64,000 nucleotides of DNA. Source: Lachnospiraceae bacterium (lineage in GTDB: Bacteria > Bacillota_A > Clostridia > Lachnospirales > Lachnospiraceae). Of the stretch, positions 52,290 through 61,889 are shown one piece after another. The position numbers were made by a program, and so were the translations under genes. The notes beneath the pieces are model-generated. The model made no database searches. It was not told the DNA's origin and saw nothing but the letters and a program-made list of their open reading frames with translations. How positions within the stretch are numbered: position 1 is the first letter of the stretch; every line of letters starts with the position of its first letter. The stretch is from assembly GCA_009911175.1 (NCBI GenBank), contig QXWX01000006.1:7683-71682 (forward strand). Reading direction: 5' to 3'.

Positions 52290-52309
52290 GCGAGTTTCGC
52301 AGGCGAAAC
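52290..52309 (+). repeat. Small perfect hairpin before the ileS start
   Basis: GAGTTTCGC and GCGAAACTC with a 2-nt loop lie about 17 bases before the ribosome site, in the part transcribed only after T-box readthrough. Confidence 0.45.
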
Positions 52310-52342
52310 TCATTTATATAATGAGAGAAAGGAAGGGAAGCA

Positions 52343-55300
52343 ATGTATAAGAAAGTTTCTACGGATATGAATTTCGTAGAGCGTGAAAAAGAAGTCGAGA
52401 AGTTTTGGGCTGACAATGATATTTTCCGCAAGAGCATGAAGGGGCGGGAAGGCAAGCCCATGTATACGTTTTATGACGGGCCGCCGACGGCCAACGGCAA
52501 GCCCCACATTGGGCACGTGCTGACACGTGTGATCAAGGATATGATCCCCCGCTACCGTACTATGAAGGGATATGAGGTTCCGAGGAAGGCGGGCTGGGAC
52601 ACCCACGGCCTTCCGGTGGAGCTGGAGGTGGAGCGGGCTTTGGGCCTGGACGGCAAGGACCAGATTGAGGAATACGGTCTGGAGCCATTTATTGACAAAT
52701 GTAAAGAAAGCGTCTGGAAATACAAAGGTATGTGGGAGGATTTCTCCGGCACCGTCGGATTCTGGGCGGATATGGATGATCCCTATGTGACCTATCACAA
52801 TGACTTTATCGAGTCCGAATGGTGGGCGCTAAAGCAGATCTGGGACAAGGGCCTTCTGTACAAGGGCTTCAAGATTGTGCCCTACTGTCCCCGCTGCGGA
52901 ACCCCGCTCTCCGCGCAGGAGGTAGCCCAGGGCTACAAGGATATCAAGGAGCGCTCCGCCATCGTCCGCTTTAAGGTGAAGGACGAGGACGCTTATTTCC
53001 TGGCATGGACCACCACGCCGTGGACCCTGCCCTCCAACCTGGGACTCTGTATCAATCCCAAGGAGACTTACGCTAAGGTATCCTGCGTGGACGGCTATAC
53101 CTATTATATGGCGGAGGCCCTGCTGGATACGGTATTAGGACCGCTGGCAAAGGACGGAAAGCCGGCCTATGAGATGCTGGAGACCTATGTGGGAAAGGAT
53201 CTGGAATACAAAGAGTACGAGCCGCTCTACCAGTGTGCGGCGGACGGCATCAAAGGCCAGCATAAGAAAGCATTTTATGTCACCTGCGACGAATATGTGA
53301 CGCTGACAGACGGTACCGGCGTGGTGCATATCGCTCCCGCCTTCGGCGAGGACGATGCCAATGTCTGCCGGAAGTATGACATGCCGTTCGTGCAGCTTGT
53401 AGACGAAAAGGGAAATATGGCGGAATCCACCCCGTTTGCCGGATTATTTGTGAAAAAGGCAGACCCGGAGGTGCTCAAGGAGCTGGACGCAAGAGGGCTT
53501 CTGTTCGACGCGCCCAAGTTTGAGCACAGCTATCCCCACTGCTGGCGCTGCGACACCCCGCTGATCTACTACGCGCGGGAATCCTGGTTCATCAAAATGA
53601 CCGCGGTCAAGGACGACCTGATCGCCAACAACAATACCATCAACTGGATTCCGGAGAGCATCGGAAAGGGCCGCTTCGGAGACTGGCTGGAAAATGTCCA
53701 GGACTGGGGCATCAGCCGCAACCGTTACTGGGGGACTCCCTTAAACATCTGGGAGTGCGAATGCGGACACATGCATTCGATCGGAAGCATCGAAGAGCTG
53801 AAATCGATGTCCGATCATTGTCCGGACGACATTGAGCTGCACCGCCCGTATATCGACGAGGTTACGATAAAATGTCCGCACTGCGGCAAAGAGATGCATC
53901 GTGTGCCGGAGGTGATCGACTGCTGGTTCGACAGCGGGTCCATGCCGTTTGCGCAGCACCACTATCCATTTGAAAATAAAGAGATCTTCGAGCAGCAGTT
54001 CCCGGCCCAGTTCATTTCCGAGGCCGTGGACCAGACCCGCGGATGGTTCTATTCCCTGCTGGCGATCTCCACGCTGATCTTCAACAAAGCGCCTTATGAA
54101 AATGTCATCGTCCTGGGCCACGTTCAGGATGAAAAGGGCCAGAAGATGAGCAAGTCCAAGGGAAATGCGGTAGACCCGTTTGACGCTCTGGAGAAGTACG
54201 GCGCTGACGCGATCCGCTGGTATTTCTACGTGAACAGCGCGCCCTGGCTGCCCAACCGTTTCCATGGAAAGGCTGTCATGGAAGGGCAGCGCAAGTTCAT
54301 GGGAACCCTTTGGAACACCTATGCGTTTTATGTATTGTATGCCAACATCGACGGCTTCAATCCCTATGAGCACGGCCTGTCCCGGGAAGTGACCGGGGAG
54401 ATCTGCGTTCCGGGCTATGACACGCTGGCAGTGATGGACAAATGGCTTCTCTCCAAGCTGAATACGCTTGTGAAGACGGTGGATCATGATCTGGAGAATT
54501 ACCGGATTCCGGAAAGCGCCCGCGCGCTGCAGGAATTTGTAGATGATATGAGCAACTGGTATGTGCGCAGGAGCCGGGAACGTTTCTGGGCAAAGGGCAT
54601 GGAGCAGGATAAGATCAATGCTTATATGACATTGTATACCTCGCTCGTGACCGTGGCAAAGGCAGCCGCGCCGCTGATCCCCTTTATGACGGAGCAGATT
54701 TACCAAAACATGGTATTCGGCATCAATCCGAAGGCGCCGGAGAGCGTGCATCTGTGTGATTTCCCGAAGGTGGATGAGGCATTGATCGATTCCGAACTGG
54801 AAAGCAACATGGAGCATGTGCTGAAGCTGGTTGTTATGGGGCGCGCGTGCCGCAATACTTCCAATATCAAGAACCGCCAGCCCATCGGTCAGATGTTTGT
54901 AAAGGCGGAATTTGAGCTGCCGGAATACTATCAGGAGATCGCGGCGGATGAGCTCAATGTAAAGAACATAAAGTTTACCCAGGATGTAAGGGACTTTACT
55001 TCTTATAATTTTAAGCCCCAATTAAAGACAATCGGGCCAAAGTATGGTAAAATGTTAGGAGGCATCCGGAAGGCGCTGGACAATCTGGACGGTAATACCG
55101 CTATGGATGAGATCAATGCCGAGGGATCCTTAAAGCTGGATGTGGACGGACAGGAGATCACCCTGTTCCGGGAAGACCTGCTGATCGAGACCGCGCAGGT
55201 GCCGGGCTTCGTATCGGAAAATGACAGCGGGATCACGGTCGTACTGGATACCAACCTGACGGAAGAGCTGTTGGAGGAAGGATTCGTCCGGGAGATCATC

Positions 55301-55525
55301 AGTAAGCTTCAGACCATGAGAAAAGAAGCGGACTTTGAGGTGATGGATAAGATCCGGGTGACCTACGAAGGAAGTGAAAAAGCAGAAGCAATATTTGCAA
55401 AACACGCAGAATCTATCGGCAGTGACGTACTTGCGGACGATGTCTCGAAGGCGGCTCCGGAAGGATATGTCAAGGCCTGGAAGATTAACGGGGAGGACGT
55501 TACAATCGGCGTCCGGAAAATGTAA
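52343..55525 (+). CDS. ileS: Isoleucyl-tRNA synthetase, clade-2 (eukaryote-like) type
   Basis: Class I aminoacyl-tRNA synthetase of 1060 residues that charges tRNA-Ile. The HIGH motif is in PTANGKPHIGHVL (about 55) and KMSKS in GQKMSKSKGN (about 600). Between them lies the editing domain (AWTTTPWTLPSNL) and Cys pairs such as CPRCG, CWRC and CPHCG that may bind zinc. Length and the sequence YDGPPTANGKPHIGH place it with the IleS2 group, several members of which are insensitive to mupirocin. The start follows AGGAAGGG. It is regulated by the T-box upstream. Confidence 0.95.
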   Translation: MYKKVSTDMNFVEREKEVEKFWADNDIFRKSMKGREGKPMYTFYDGPPTANGKPHIGHVLTRVIKDMIPRYRTMKGYEVPRKAGWDTHGLPVELEVERALGLDGKDQIEEYGLEPFIDKCKESVWKYKGMWEDFSGTVGFWADMDDPYVTYHNDFIESEWWALKQIWDKGLLYKGFKIVPYCPRCGTPLSAQEVAQGYKDIKERSAIVRFKVKDEDAYFLAWTTTPWTLPSNLGLCINPKETYAKVSCVDGYTYYMAEALLDTVLGPLAKDGKPAYEMLETYVGKDLEYKEYEPLYQCAADGIKGQHKKAFYVTCDEYVTLTDGTGVVHIAPAFGEDDANVCRKYDMPFVQLVDEKGNMAESTPFAGLFVKKADPEVLKELDARGLLFDAPKFEHSYPHCWRCDTPLIYYARESWFIKMTAVKDDLIANNNTINWIPESIGKGRFGDWLENVQDWGISRNRYWGTPLNIWECECGHMHSIGSIEELKSMSDHCPDDIELHRPYIDEVTIKCPHCGKEMHRVPEVIDCWFDSGSMPFAQHHYPFENKEIFEQQFPAQFISEAVDQTRGWFYSLLAISTLIFNKAPYENVIVLGHVQDEKGQKMSKSKGNAVDPFDALEKYGADAIRWYFYVNSAPWLPNRFHGKAVMEGQRKFMGTLWNTYAFYVLYANIDGFNPYEHGLSREVTGEICVPGYDTLAVMDKWLLSKLNTLVKTVDHDLENYRIPESARALQEFVDDMSNWYVRRSRERFWAKGMEQDKINAYMTLYTSLVTVAKAAAPLIPFMTEQIYQNMVFGINPKAPESVHLCDFPKVDEALIDSELESNMEHVLKLVVMGRACRNTSNIKNRQPIGQMFVKAEFELPEYYQEIAADELNVKNIKFTQDVRDFTSYNFKPQLKTIGPKYGKMLGGIRKALDNLDGNTAMDEINAEGSLKLDVDGQEITLFREDLLIETAQVPGFVSENDSGITVVLDTNLTEELLEEGFVREIISKLQTMRKEADFEVMDKIRVTYEGSEKAEAIFAKHAESIGSDVLADDVSKAAPEGYVKAWKINGEDVTIGVRKM

Positions 55526-55758
55526 GGATCAGCAGGAAAATGTTCTGCAGATTCTAAGCCACAAGAGGGCAGCCCTGGCGAGATGTACACCGGGTATTAC
55601 GGTTCCTGGCGTACACGGGTATATTTTTATACGGACAGAGCACTCAGAAAGGGTGGTGACAGACCATGTTGGAATGGGTATTCGGAAAAAGTGAGAAGGA
55701 GAATGCAGACAGAGAAACGAAAATCAGAGAGACTGATAAGGGAGGTAACAACAGACCA

Positions 55759-58233
55759 ATGAGCAGAAAAAGATTTGACAAGGAAGCATTTAAGGAAGCA
55801 GTAAAGGATAATGTAAAAACACTTTACAGGAAGAAGATCGAGGAGGCATCCCAGCAGCAGATCTTCCAGGCGGTCAGCTATGCGGTGAAGGAAGAGGTCA
55901 TCGACGACTGGCTGGCGACCCAGGACGCATATGCGACAAACAAGGATGCAAAAACGGTGTATTATATGTCCATGGAGTTTCTGATGGGGCGTGCCCTGGG
56001 CAATAACCTGATCAATCTGACTTCCTATCCGGAGGTGAAGGAAGCGCTGGAGGAAATGGGCCTGGATCTCAACGTTATCGAAGACCAGGAGCCGGATCCG
56101 GCGCTTGGAAACGGCGGACTCGGAAGGCTGGCGGCATGCTTCCTGGATTCTCTGGCAACCTTGAATTATCCCGCTTATGGGTGCGGTATCCGTTACCGCT
56201 ACGGTATGTTCAAGCAGAAGATCCGCGACGGCTACCAGGTAGAGGCGCCGGACAACTGGCTCAAGGAAGGCTATCCATTTGAACTGCGCCGTCCGGAATA
56301 CGCAAAGGAAGTCCGTTTCGGCGGAACCGTCCGTTTTGAGAAGGATCCCCAGACCGGAAGGGACAAATTTATCCAGGAGGGATTTGAGTCTGTACGCGCC
56401 GTGCCTTATGATATGCCCATCGTCGGTTATGGCAACCACGTAGTCAATACCCTGCGCATCTGGGATGCGGAGGCGATCACAGATTTCCAGCTTGCTTCCT
56501 TTGACCGGGGCGATTATCACAAGGCGGTAGAGCAGGAGAACCTGGCAAAGAATATCGTGGAGGTCCTGTACCCCAACGACAACCATTATGCGGGAAAAGA
56601 ACTGCGTCTGAAACAGCAGTATTTCTTCATTTCCGCAAGTCTGCAGGCTTTGATCGCGAAGTTCAAGAGAGAGCACGGCGACGACCTGAGCAAGCTTCCG
56701 GAGAAGGTGGTCATCCAGATGAACGATACCCATCCGACCATTGCGGTTCCGGAGCTGATGCACCTTTTGATCGACGAGGAGCACCTGAACTGGGAAGAGG
56801 CATGGGAGATCACAAGCAAGACCTGTGCGTATACCAACCACACGATCATGGCAGAAGCGTTGGAAAAATGGCCCATTGACCTGTTTTCCAGACTGCTTCC
56901 GCGTATTTACCAGATCATCCAGGAGATCGACCGCCGCTTCGTAGAGGAAGTACGCGCAAAATATCCGGGAAATGATGAGAAATTGAAAAAGATGGCGATT
57001 CTCTGGGACGGCCAGGTACGCATGGCGAACATGGCTATTATTTCCGGATTCTCTGTAAATGGTGTGGCAGAGCTCCATACCGATATCCTGAAGAACCAGG
57101 AGCTGAAGGATTTTTACGAGATGATGCCGGAGAAGTTCAACAACAAGACCAACGGAATCACCCAGAGACGTTTCCTGGCTCACGGCAATCCGCTCCTTGC
57201 GGACTGGATCACCGGCCGGATCGGGGACAGCTGGATTACGGATCTGTCTCAGATCGCAAGGCTGAAGCCATTGATCAACGACGAACAGGCAAGACGGGAA
57301 TTTATGAATATCAAGTACCAGAACAAGGTCCGTCTGGCAAAATATATCAAAGAGCACAACGGGATCGACGTGGATCCGCACTCTATCTTCGACGTGCAGG
57401 TGAAGCGGCTGCATGAGTATAAACGCCAGCTTCTGAACATCCTCCATGTGATGTACCTGTATAACCAGATCAAGGAGCATCCGGAGATGTCTTTCTATCC
57501 AAGGACATTTATCTTCGGCGCAAAGGCGGCGGCAGGATATGAGCGCGCAAAGGAAACGATCAAACTGATCAACTCCGTGGCAGAGGTCATCAACAATGAC
57601 CGGAGCATCAACGGCAAGATCAAGGTGGTATTCATTGAGGATTACCGGGTATCCAATGCGGAGATGATCTTTGCGGCAGCGGATGTCAGCGAACAGATCT
57701 CCACTGCATCCAAGGAAGCGTCCGGTACCGGAAACATGAAGTTCATGCTCAACGGCGCTCCGACTCTGGGAACCATGGACGGAGCCAACGTAGAGATCGT
57801 GGAAGAAGTGGGCATCGAGAATGCGTTTATCTTCGGTATGCGGTCCGAAGAGGTCATCCGTTACGAGAACCACGGCGGCTACAACCCGATTGATATCTAT
57901 TTCAGTGATTGGGAATTAAAGCGCGTGATCGACCAGCTCATGGACGGCACCTACGCTCACGGCGACCACAACATGTACAAGAACCTGTACAACTCACTGC
58001 TCAATACGCAGTGCACACCGCGGGCGGATATGTACTTCATTCTGAAGGATTTCCGGGCATATGCGGAAGCGCAGAAGCGTGTGGAGGAAGCATACCGCGA
58101 CGAGCACAGATGGTCACGCATGGCCATGATGAACACTGCGTGCTGCGGCAAGTTTACATCCGACAGGACGATCGAAGAGTATGTGAAGGATATCTGGAAG
58201 CTGAAAAAGGTAAAAGTGACAGTGGAAGAATAA
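55759..58233 (+). CDS. glgP: Glycogen/starch phosphorylase
   Basis: Pyridoxal-phosphate enzyme that releases glucose 1-phosphate from glycogen or maltodextrin in the cytosol. I chose ATG 55759 (MSRKRFDKEAFKEAV, 824 residues), where family similarity starts, behind GGGAGGTAA. An in-frame ATG at 55666 would add 31 residues and also has a partial ribosome site (GGTGGTGA); the two leaders share a CAGACC sequence. Conserved pieces are EDQEPDPALGNGGLGRLAAC, VIQMNDTHPTIAVPELM and the PLP-lysine region EASGTGNMKFMLNG (about residue 660). It ends at a strong bidirectional terminator. Confidence 0.95.
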   Translation: MSRKRFDKEAFKEAVKDNVKTLYRKKIEEASQQQIFQAVSYAVKEEVIDDWLATQDAYATNKDAKTVYYMSMEFLMGRALGNNLINLTSYPEVKEALEEMGLDLNVIEDQEPDPALGNGGLGRLAACFLDSLATLNYPAYGCGIRYRYGMFKQKIRDGYQVEAPDNWLKEGYPFELRRPEYAKEVRFGGTVRFEKDPQTGRDKFIQEGFESVRAVPYDMPIVGYGNHVVNTLRIWDAEAITDFQLASFDRGDYHKAVEQENLAKNIVEVLYPNDNHYAGKELRLKQQYFFISASLQALIAKFKREHGDDLSKLPEKVVIQMNDTHPTIAVPELMHLLIDEEHLNWEEAWEITSKTCAYTNHTIMAEALEKWPIDLFSRLLPRIYQIIQEIDRRFVEEVRAKYPGNDEKLKKMAILWDGQVRMANMAIISGFSVNGVAELHTDILKNQELKDFYEMMPEKFNNKTNGITQRRFLAHGNPLLADWITGRIGDSWITDLSQIARLKPLINDEQARREFMNIKYQNKVRLAKYIKEHNGIDVDPHSIFDVQVKRLHEYKRQLLNILHVMYLYNQIKEHPEMSFYPRTFIFGAKAAAGYERAKETIKLINSVAEVINNDRSINGKIKVVFIEDYRVSNAEMIFAAADVSEQISTASKEASGTGNMKFMLNGAPTLGTMDGANVEIVEEVGIENAFIFGMRSEEVIRYENHGGYNPIDIYFSDWELKRVIDQLMDGTYAHGDHNMYKNLYNSLLNTQCTPRADMYFILKDFRAYAEAQKRVEEAYRDEHRWSRMAMMNTACCGKFTSDRTIEEYVKDIWKLKKVKVTVEE

Positions 58234-58252
58234 GGAATAAAGGATATAGGGG

Positions 58253-58280
58253 AAAAAAGCTGCCGAGAGGCAGCTTTTTT
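58253..58280. terminator. Bidirectional terminator
   Basis: AAAAAAGCTGCC (58253-58264), a 4-nt loop and the perfect complement (58269-58280). It serves glgP on the plus strand and the anti-sigma operon on the minus strand. Confidence 0.93.
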
Positions 58281-58283
58281 CCT

Positions 58284-59012
58284 TTAAGATTCTACCGGAG
58301 ATACCAGAAGGCTCAGTACATTTCCAGCCTTATCAGGAATGGAAACGGTGATGGGATCCTTTGGGATCGTGTAGGAAATGATCCCCTCCTTCTCATCCGC
58401 CGACTCCGTCTCGATTTCCTTCCCATCGGAACCGACCGCGGTGATTCCTTCATAATCAATCCCCGAATAAGGATCTCTCAGCACCAGATACACGATGCCG
58501 TTCTCACTGTAAGAGCGCACAAGCGCGGGCTTTTCCGTATCAATGTAAGCCACCTCATATTCCTTCGAGACGATCTGCCCATTTACGGAAGTCACTTCCA
58601 CGGTCAGGGTTCCGTTTTCCGATACATGCAGCAGATAACCTCCCGTCTCCGATCGGCTCATGGGAATCGAATTTCCGTTGATCTCGGCAGAAATATCCCT
58701 TGTAGGGAGGAAGCTTTTGACCTCCACCTGATAGGAGGCGCTTGCGGTATAATCTACATCAGTTCTCTCAACAGAAACAGCCGGCTGAAAGAACATGACC
58801 GGAAGCAGGATCAATATCACCAGGATCCCATAGGTGATCATGCGGACGATCCGGAACTTTGACTTTTTATAATTGGACCACCCTTCCAGCACTTCCACAG
58901 GAACCGTACTGGGCGACAGATCACATGCTGCATAGACGCTGTTGAGCAGTCCGTTTGCGGCATGATGGTCGAGCGTATGCATCGGATCAGGACTTGGATT
59001 CCTCTTTTTCAT
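58284..59012 (-). CDS. Membrane anti-sigma-like protein with Ig-like outer domain
   Basis: Protein of 242 residues. A cytoplasmic N-terminus of about 58 residues leads to one membrane helix (about 59-78, ITYGILVILILLPVMFF) and an extracytoplasmic part built of two beta-rich segments (SYQVEVKSFLPTRDISAEI; YSENGIVYLVLRDPYSGID). It overlaps the sigma gene by 4 bases (ATGA), which suggests that it binds and holds the sigma factor at the membrane until a surface signal comes. It is not related in sequence to the anti-sigma at 40334-41215. Confidence 0.72.
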   Translation of the reverse strand: MKKRNPSPDPMHTLDHHAANGLLNSVYAACDLSPSTVPVEVLEGWSNYKKSKFRIVRMITYGILVILILLPVMFFQPAVSVERTDVDYTASASYQVEVKSFLPTRDISAEINGNSIPMSRSETGGYLLHVSENGTLTVEVTSVNGQIVSKEYEVAYIDTEKPALVRSYSENGIVYLVLRDPYSGIDYEGITAVGSDGKEIETESADEKEGIISYTIPKDPITVSIPDKAGNVLSLLVSPVES

Positions 59013-59587
59013 TGATGTGCGCCTCCTTCCTCAAAATCTCCAAGAAATCTGCGGAGCTTTTCATAGCCCTTGGTGAGATAGCGCTTGACGGAGCTTTTGC
59101 TGCAGTCCATGGCAAATGCGATCTCGTCAAGGCTCATACTGTGATAATATTTCATCAAAATAGCCTGCGATTCCCGCTTCGGCAAGGCCTTGACCTGTTC
59201 AAAGAGCTCCAGATTCTGGCTGTAAGTATCCAGAGGGCTTTCTGATTCTGCCGAAGAGCCCGAAAGCGCCTGGGAAGCCTCATCCAGACACAGCTCATTT
59301 CGATTGCGGCTGTTCTTCTCGTTCATGTCAAAGCACAGGCGGAAATTGATCTGGTTCAGCCAGGAGGTAAAAAGCTCCGGATTCTTAAGTAGCTTAATGT
59401 GCTTCAATACAAGGATATAAAGTTCCTGCAGGATGTCTTGGGCCAGGTATTGGTCCTTTACAAACCGGCAGGCGAACCAGTACTGTTTCTGGTATGTAGC
59501 TGTATAAAGCTCCGCAAACGCATCGGTATCTCCATCCTGGATCCTCTTGACCAGGGAGGAGAGGTAATCATAATCTAACTCAGCCAT
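59009..59587 (-). CDS. ECF-type RNA polymerase sigma factor
   Basis: Sigma factor of 192 residues with region 2 (FAELYTATYQKQYWFACRFV, DQYLAQDILQELYILV) and region 4 (ALPKRESQAILMKYYHSMSL, DEIAFAMDCSKSSVKRYL), joined by a Ser/Glu-rich linker. It starts 12 bases after the GGDEF gene and overlaps the anti-sigma gene. It probably directs transcription of envelope genes and of its own operon; target promoters are not evident. Confidence 0.9.
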   Translation of the reverse strand: MAELDYDYLSSLVKRIQDGDTDAFAELYTATYQKQYWFACRFVKDQYLAQDILQELYILVLKHIKLLKNPELFTSWLNQINFRLCFDMNEKNSRNRNELCLDEASQALSGSSAESESPLDTYSQNLELFEQVKALPKRESQAILMKYYHSMSLDEIAFAMDCSKSSVKRYLTKGYEKLRRFLGDFEEGGAHQ

Positions 59588-59599
59588 AAAATGTTCCTC

Positions 59600-60295
59600 C
59601 TACCGGCGATCCGTATTCTGATAAATCCGTTGGTTGGCAAGCGAGATCAGATCCGTGATACTGTCCAGATGTTCCTCGCTGTTCAGGGCGGATCCGGCAC
59701 GGAACTTCAAAGGGGCGGCGTTCAGCCTGCAGTTATGCTCTTCTACCTTTCTGGTGACATCATCCAGGAAATGATTTAGTTTCTCGGGGCCGCATTCCTC
59801 AAACAAAGCAAGAAATTTATTTCCTCCGTTCCTGCCGACAAATCCGGTCGAATGTGCGGAGGAAGTCAGGATAATGGAAAACTGCTTTAAAAGTTCATTT
59901 CCCTGGGCGTGGCCGTAGCTGGAGTTGACGTCCGACAGGTTTGTCAGGTCAATCATCATGCATCCGATGTGTTCCGGCAGCTTGGAATCTACATATTTTT
60001 CAATCAGAACATCACAGCTGAAACGGTTGGGGAGACCAGATACGGAGTCGGCGTAAGCAGCTTCATAAAGCCCGTGGTAGCTTTGCTTGCTGGACTTGAG
60101 ATAGTCGAAATCCAGCAGCAGGAACAGGTAGACCAGAACCAGCAGGACCCAGATCAGAGCAAACAGGACCGTAGCCGGGCCGGAGGAAAATACGAATTGC
60201 TTCACTTCATCCTGCGTCAAAAAGTAAATGCACGCCAGCGTAAGTACCGTAAACACTGACAGTTGAACGATTTTCAGGCTGCTCAATTTTTTCAT
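59600..60295 (-). CDS. Membrane protein with degenerate GGDEF domain
   Basis: Protein of 231 residues. Two membrane helices (about 10-27 and 40-62) are followed by a GGDEF-fold domain (about 85-230) that starts DSVSGLPNR. The signature is GRNGGNKF instead of RxGGDEF, and the usual NDxxGHxxGD reads NSSYGHAQGN, so key acidic residues are gone. It is therefore unlikely to make cyclic di-GMP and may instead bind a nucleotide or act as a partner. The ATG at 60295 follows GGGAGG at 10 bases; the longer TTG start is too close to that site. It is the first gene of the sigma operon. Confidence 0.85.
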   Translation of the reverse strand: MKKLSSLKIVQLSVFTVLTLACIYFLTQDEVKQFVFSSGPATVLFALIWVLLVLVYLFLLLDFDYLKSSKQSYHGLYEAAYADSVSGLPNRFSCDVLIEKYVDSKLPEHIGCMMIDLTNLSDVNSSYGHAQGNELLKQFSIILTSSAHSTGFVGRNGGNKFLALFEECGPEKLNHFLDDVTRKVEEHNCRLNAAPLKFRAGSALNSEEHLDSITDLISLANQRIYQNTDRR

Positions 60296-60336
60296 GGTAA
60301 ACAAACCTCCCTGATATCACTTTTACTTAGTGCAAA

Positions 60337-60365
60337 AGTATAACACAGAATTGTCGGATAGTAAA
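60337..60365 (-). promoter_or_regulatory. Promoter of the GGDEF-sigma operon
   Basis: Minus strand: TTTACT (60360-60365), 17-nt spacer, TATACT (60337-60342). Confidence 0.62.
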
Positions 60366-60379
60366 AACAATTTTTTTAG

Positions 60380-61567
60380 AAAATATTCAAAAAGGGGAAA
60401 GCCATTGAAGAAAATGGAGGAACTTATAACGGCGCAACCTATCTGGCTTGCTTCGAAAAGATCGATTATAACTATACAGTAAAATATGTAGATGAAAATA
60501 ATGAGTCAATCGCAGAAGATAAGATTGGAGAAAACCAGACTTATGAAGCAGAAGTGACAGAGGAAGCACTTAAAATTGAAGGATATGTACTTGACGATGA
60601 TGAGACTAAGACTTTAATAATTAGTGATGATGAAGATGACAATGTTATCATCTTCAAATACGCAGCAGATTCCTTATCTGATCCTGACAAAGACGATGAT
60701 CCGTCCATACCAGGAGATGGTATTCCGGATAAGTATCAGATCAGGGTGAACTTTGCAGCAGTTAACGGAACAGTCAGCTTCGGTTCTACAGTAGTAACAA
60801 AATATGTGGCAGATGGTACACCGGCTGAAGATGGCACAGCAACATTAACGGCTGCCCATATTCCTGCAACCGCGCCAAATGAAGGTTACGGAAACGGCAC
60901 ATGGGATAAGGAACCTATAGCTGGAACTACAGTTGTTGCAAATGGCGAAACTCTTACAATTACTTACGTTGCAAATACACCTGATGACCCGGACGACCCG
61001 GATACGCCGGATACCCCGGATGACCTGGATACGCCAGACGATCCAGATATGTCCGACACTCCAGATACGCCCGATACTCCGGATACACCAGATACGCCTG
61101 ACACCCCGGATACGCCCGATACACCAGATACGCCTGACACCCCGGATACGCTCGACACGCCTGACACTCCGGATACCCCTGCAACCCCTGACACCCCGAC
61201 CCCGGCACCTCCGGTCCCGGTAGTCGCTCCGACACCTTTTATGGCACCGCCCGCACCGGTTACACCGCCGCCGGCATTGACAAACGTAGTGACTCCGGTC
61301 ACCCCGCTTGCGGCGCCCACAGTACAGAATCTTGCTGACACGGTAGCAGAGGTTCAGGAGATGGTAGACGCTGCTGACCCGGACGTACCTTTGGCAAACA
61401 ATTTGCTGGAAAATGAGCACATTTGCTGTATCTTCCACTTCCTGGAAATGTTCCTGGCGGGCATTCTGATGATCTGCTACACGAGTAATGCGAAAAAACG
61501 TCAGAAGAAGATTTTCGCGCTGCGGGAAGAACTGGAAGTTGAAAAGACAAAGAGGGGCATTTTATAA
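60380..61567 (+). pseudogene. 5'-truncated MucBP/Pro-Asp-Thr-repeat surface protein
   Basis: The frame is open from 60380 but has no proper start: the first codons (ENGGTYNGATYLACFEKIDY) are internal protein sequence, and the only in-frame start (GTG 60554) lacks a ribosome site. A MucBP-type repeat (YTVKYVDENNESIAEDKIGE) is followed by a second beta repeat (YQIRVNFAAVNGTVSFGSTV), about 70 residues of DTP repeats, a Pro-rich spacer and a C-terminal membrane helix (FLEMFLAGILMICY) with a basic tail. The signal peptide and earlier domains are missing, so the gene lost its 5' part at about 60380-60410. Confidence 0.7.
60985..61200 (+). repeat. Coding DTP minisatellite
   Basis: A 9-bp period (Asp-Thr-Pro codons, often GATACGCCC or GACACCCCG) runs through this stretch, with 18-bp higher-order units. 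Confidence 0.85.
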
Positions 61568-61581
61568 AAGGAGACAATTAT

Positions 61582-61782
61582 ATGCAGTTATACAGTTTTG
61601 TACACGATACGTTTGGTGTATGCTTCTGGACCGCTCCTGCAGCCATTACTGCGCTGCTTATGGTAGTCATGGGTCTTGTGCATGGGTACAACCAGAAGAA
61701 ACGCGATAAAGATTTTGAAAAAGATCTGGAAAAAGAAATAGACGGATCAAACTCTGCGGCTGAAAAAGCCGCAGGGGTATGA
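61582..61782 (+). CDS. Small membrane protein (66 aa)
   Basis: One membrane helix (about 16-37, WTAPAAITALLMVVMGLVHG) is followed by a charged, probably helical tail rich in Lys, Asp and Glu. The ATG follows AAAGGAG. It comes 14 bases after the truncated surface-protein gene and was probably its operon partner. Family unknown. Confidence 0.6.
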   Translation: MQLYSFVHDTFGVCFWTAPAAITALLMVVMGLVHGYNQKKRDKDFEKDLEKEIDGSNSAAEKAAGV

Positions 61783-61889
61783 AATGTGTTATCCCCAATT
61801 AGTAGGAACAATACAGCTTTCTGGCGGGCGGCGGCACGTCAAGAAATATATATGGAGTTTTTAAAGAATCCCCCGGAGCAGGGGAGCGG

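Noticed and set aside
53741..55021. 426-codon open frame opposite ileS
   Set aside because: Shadow of the synthetase gene, rich in His, Arg and Leu, with no recognisable domain.
55627..57873. 748-codon open frame on the strand opposite glgP
   Set aside because: It mirrors the phosphorylase gene and has no family features or ribosome site. Long antisense frames are common when codon third positions are biased.
59600..60295. Active diguanylate cyclase
   Set aside because: The signature is GGNKF and other acidic residues of the active site are replaced.
60985..61200. Possible CRISPR array from regular repeats
   Set aside because: The period is 9-18 bp with no unique spacers, and the repeats encode Asp-Thr-Pro in frame.
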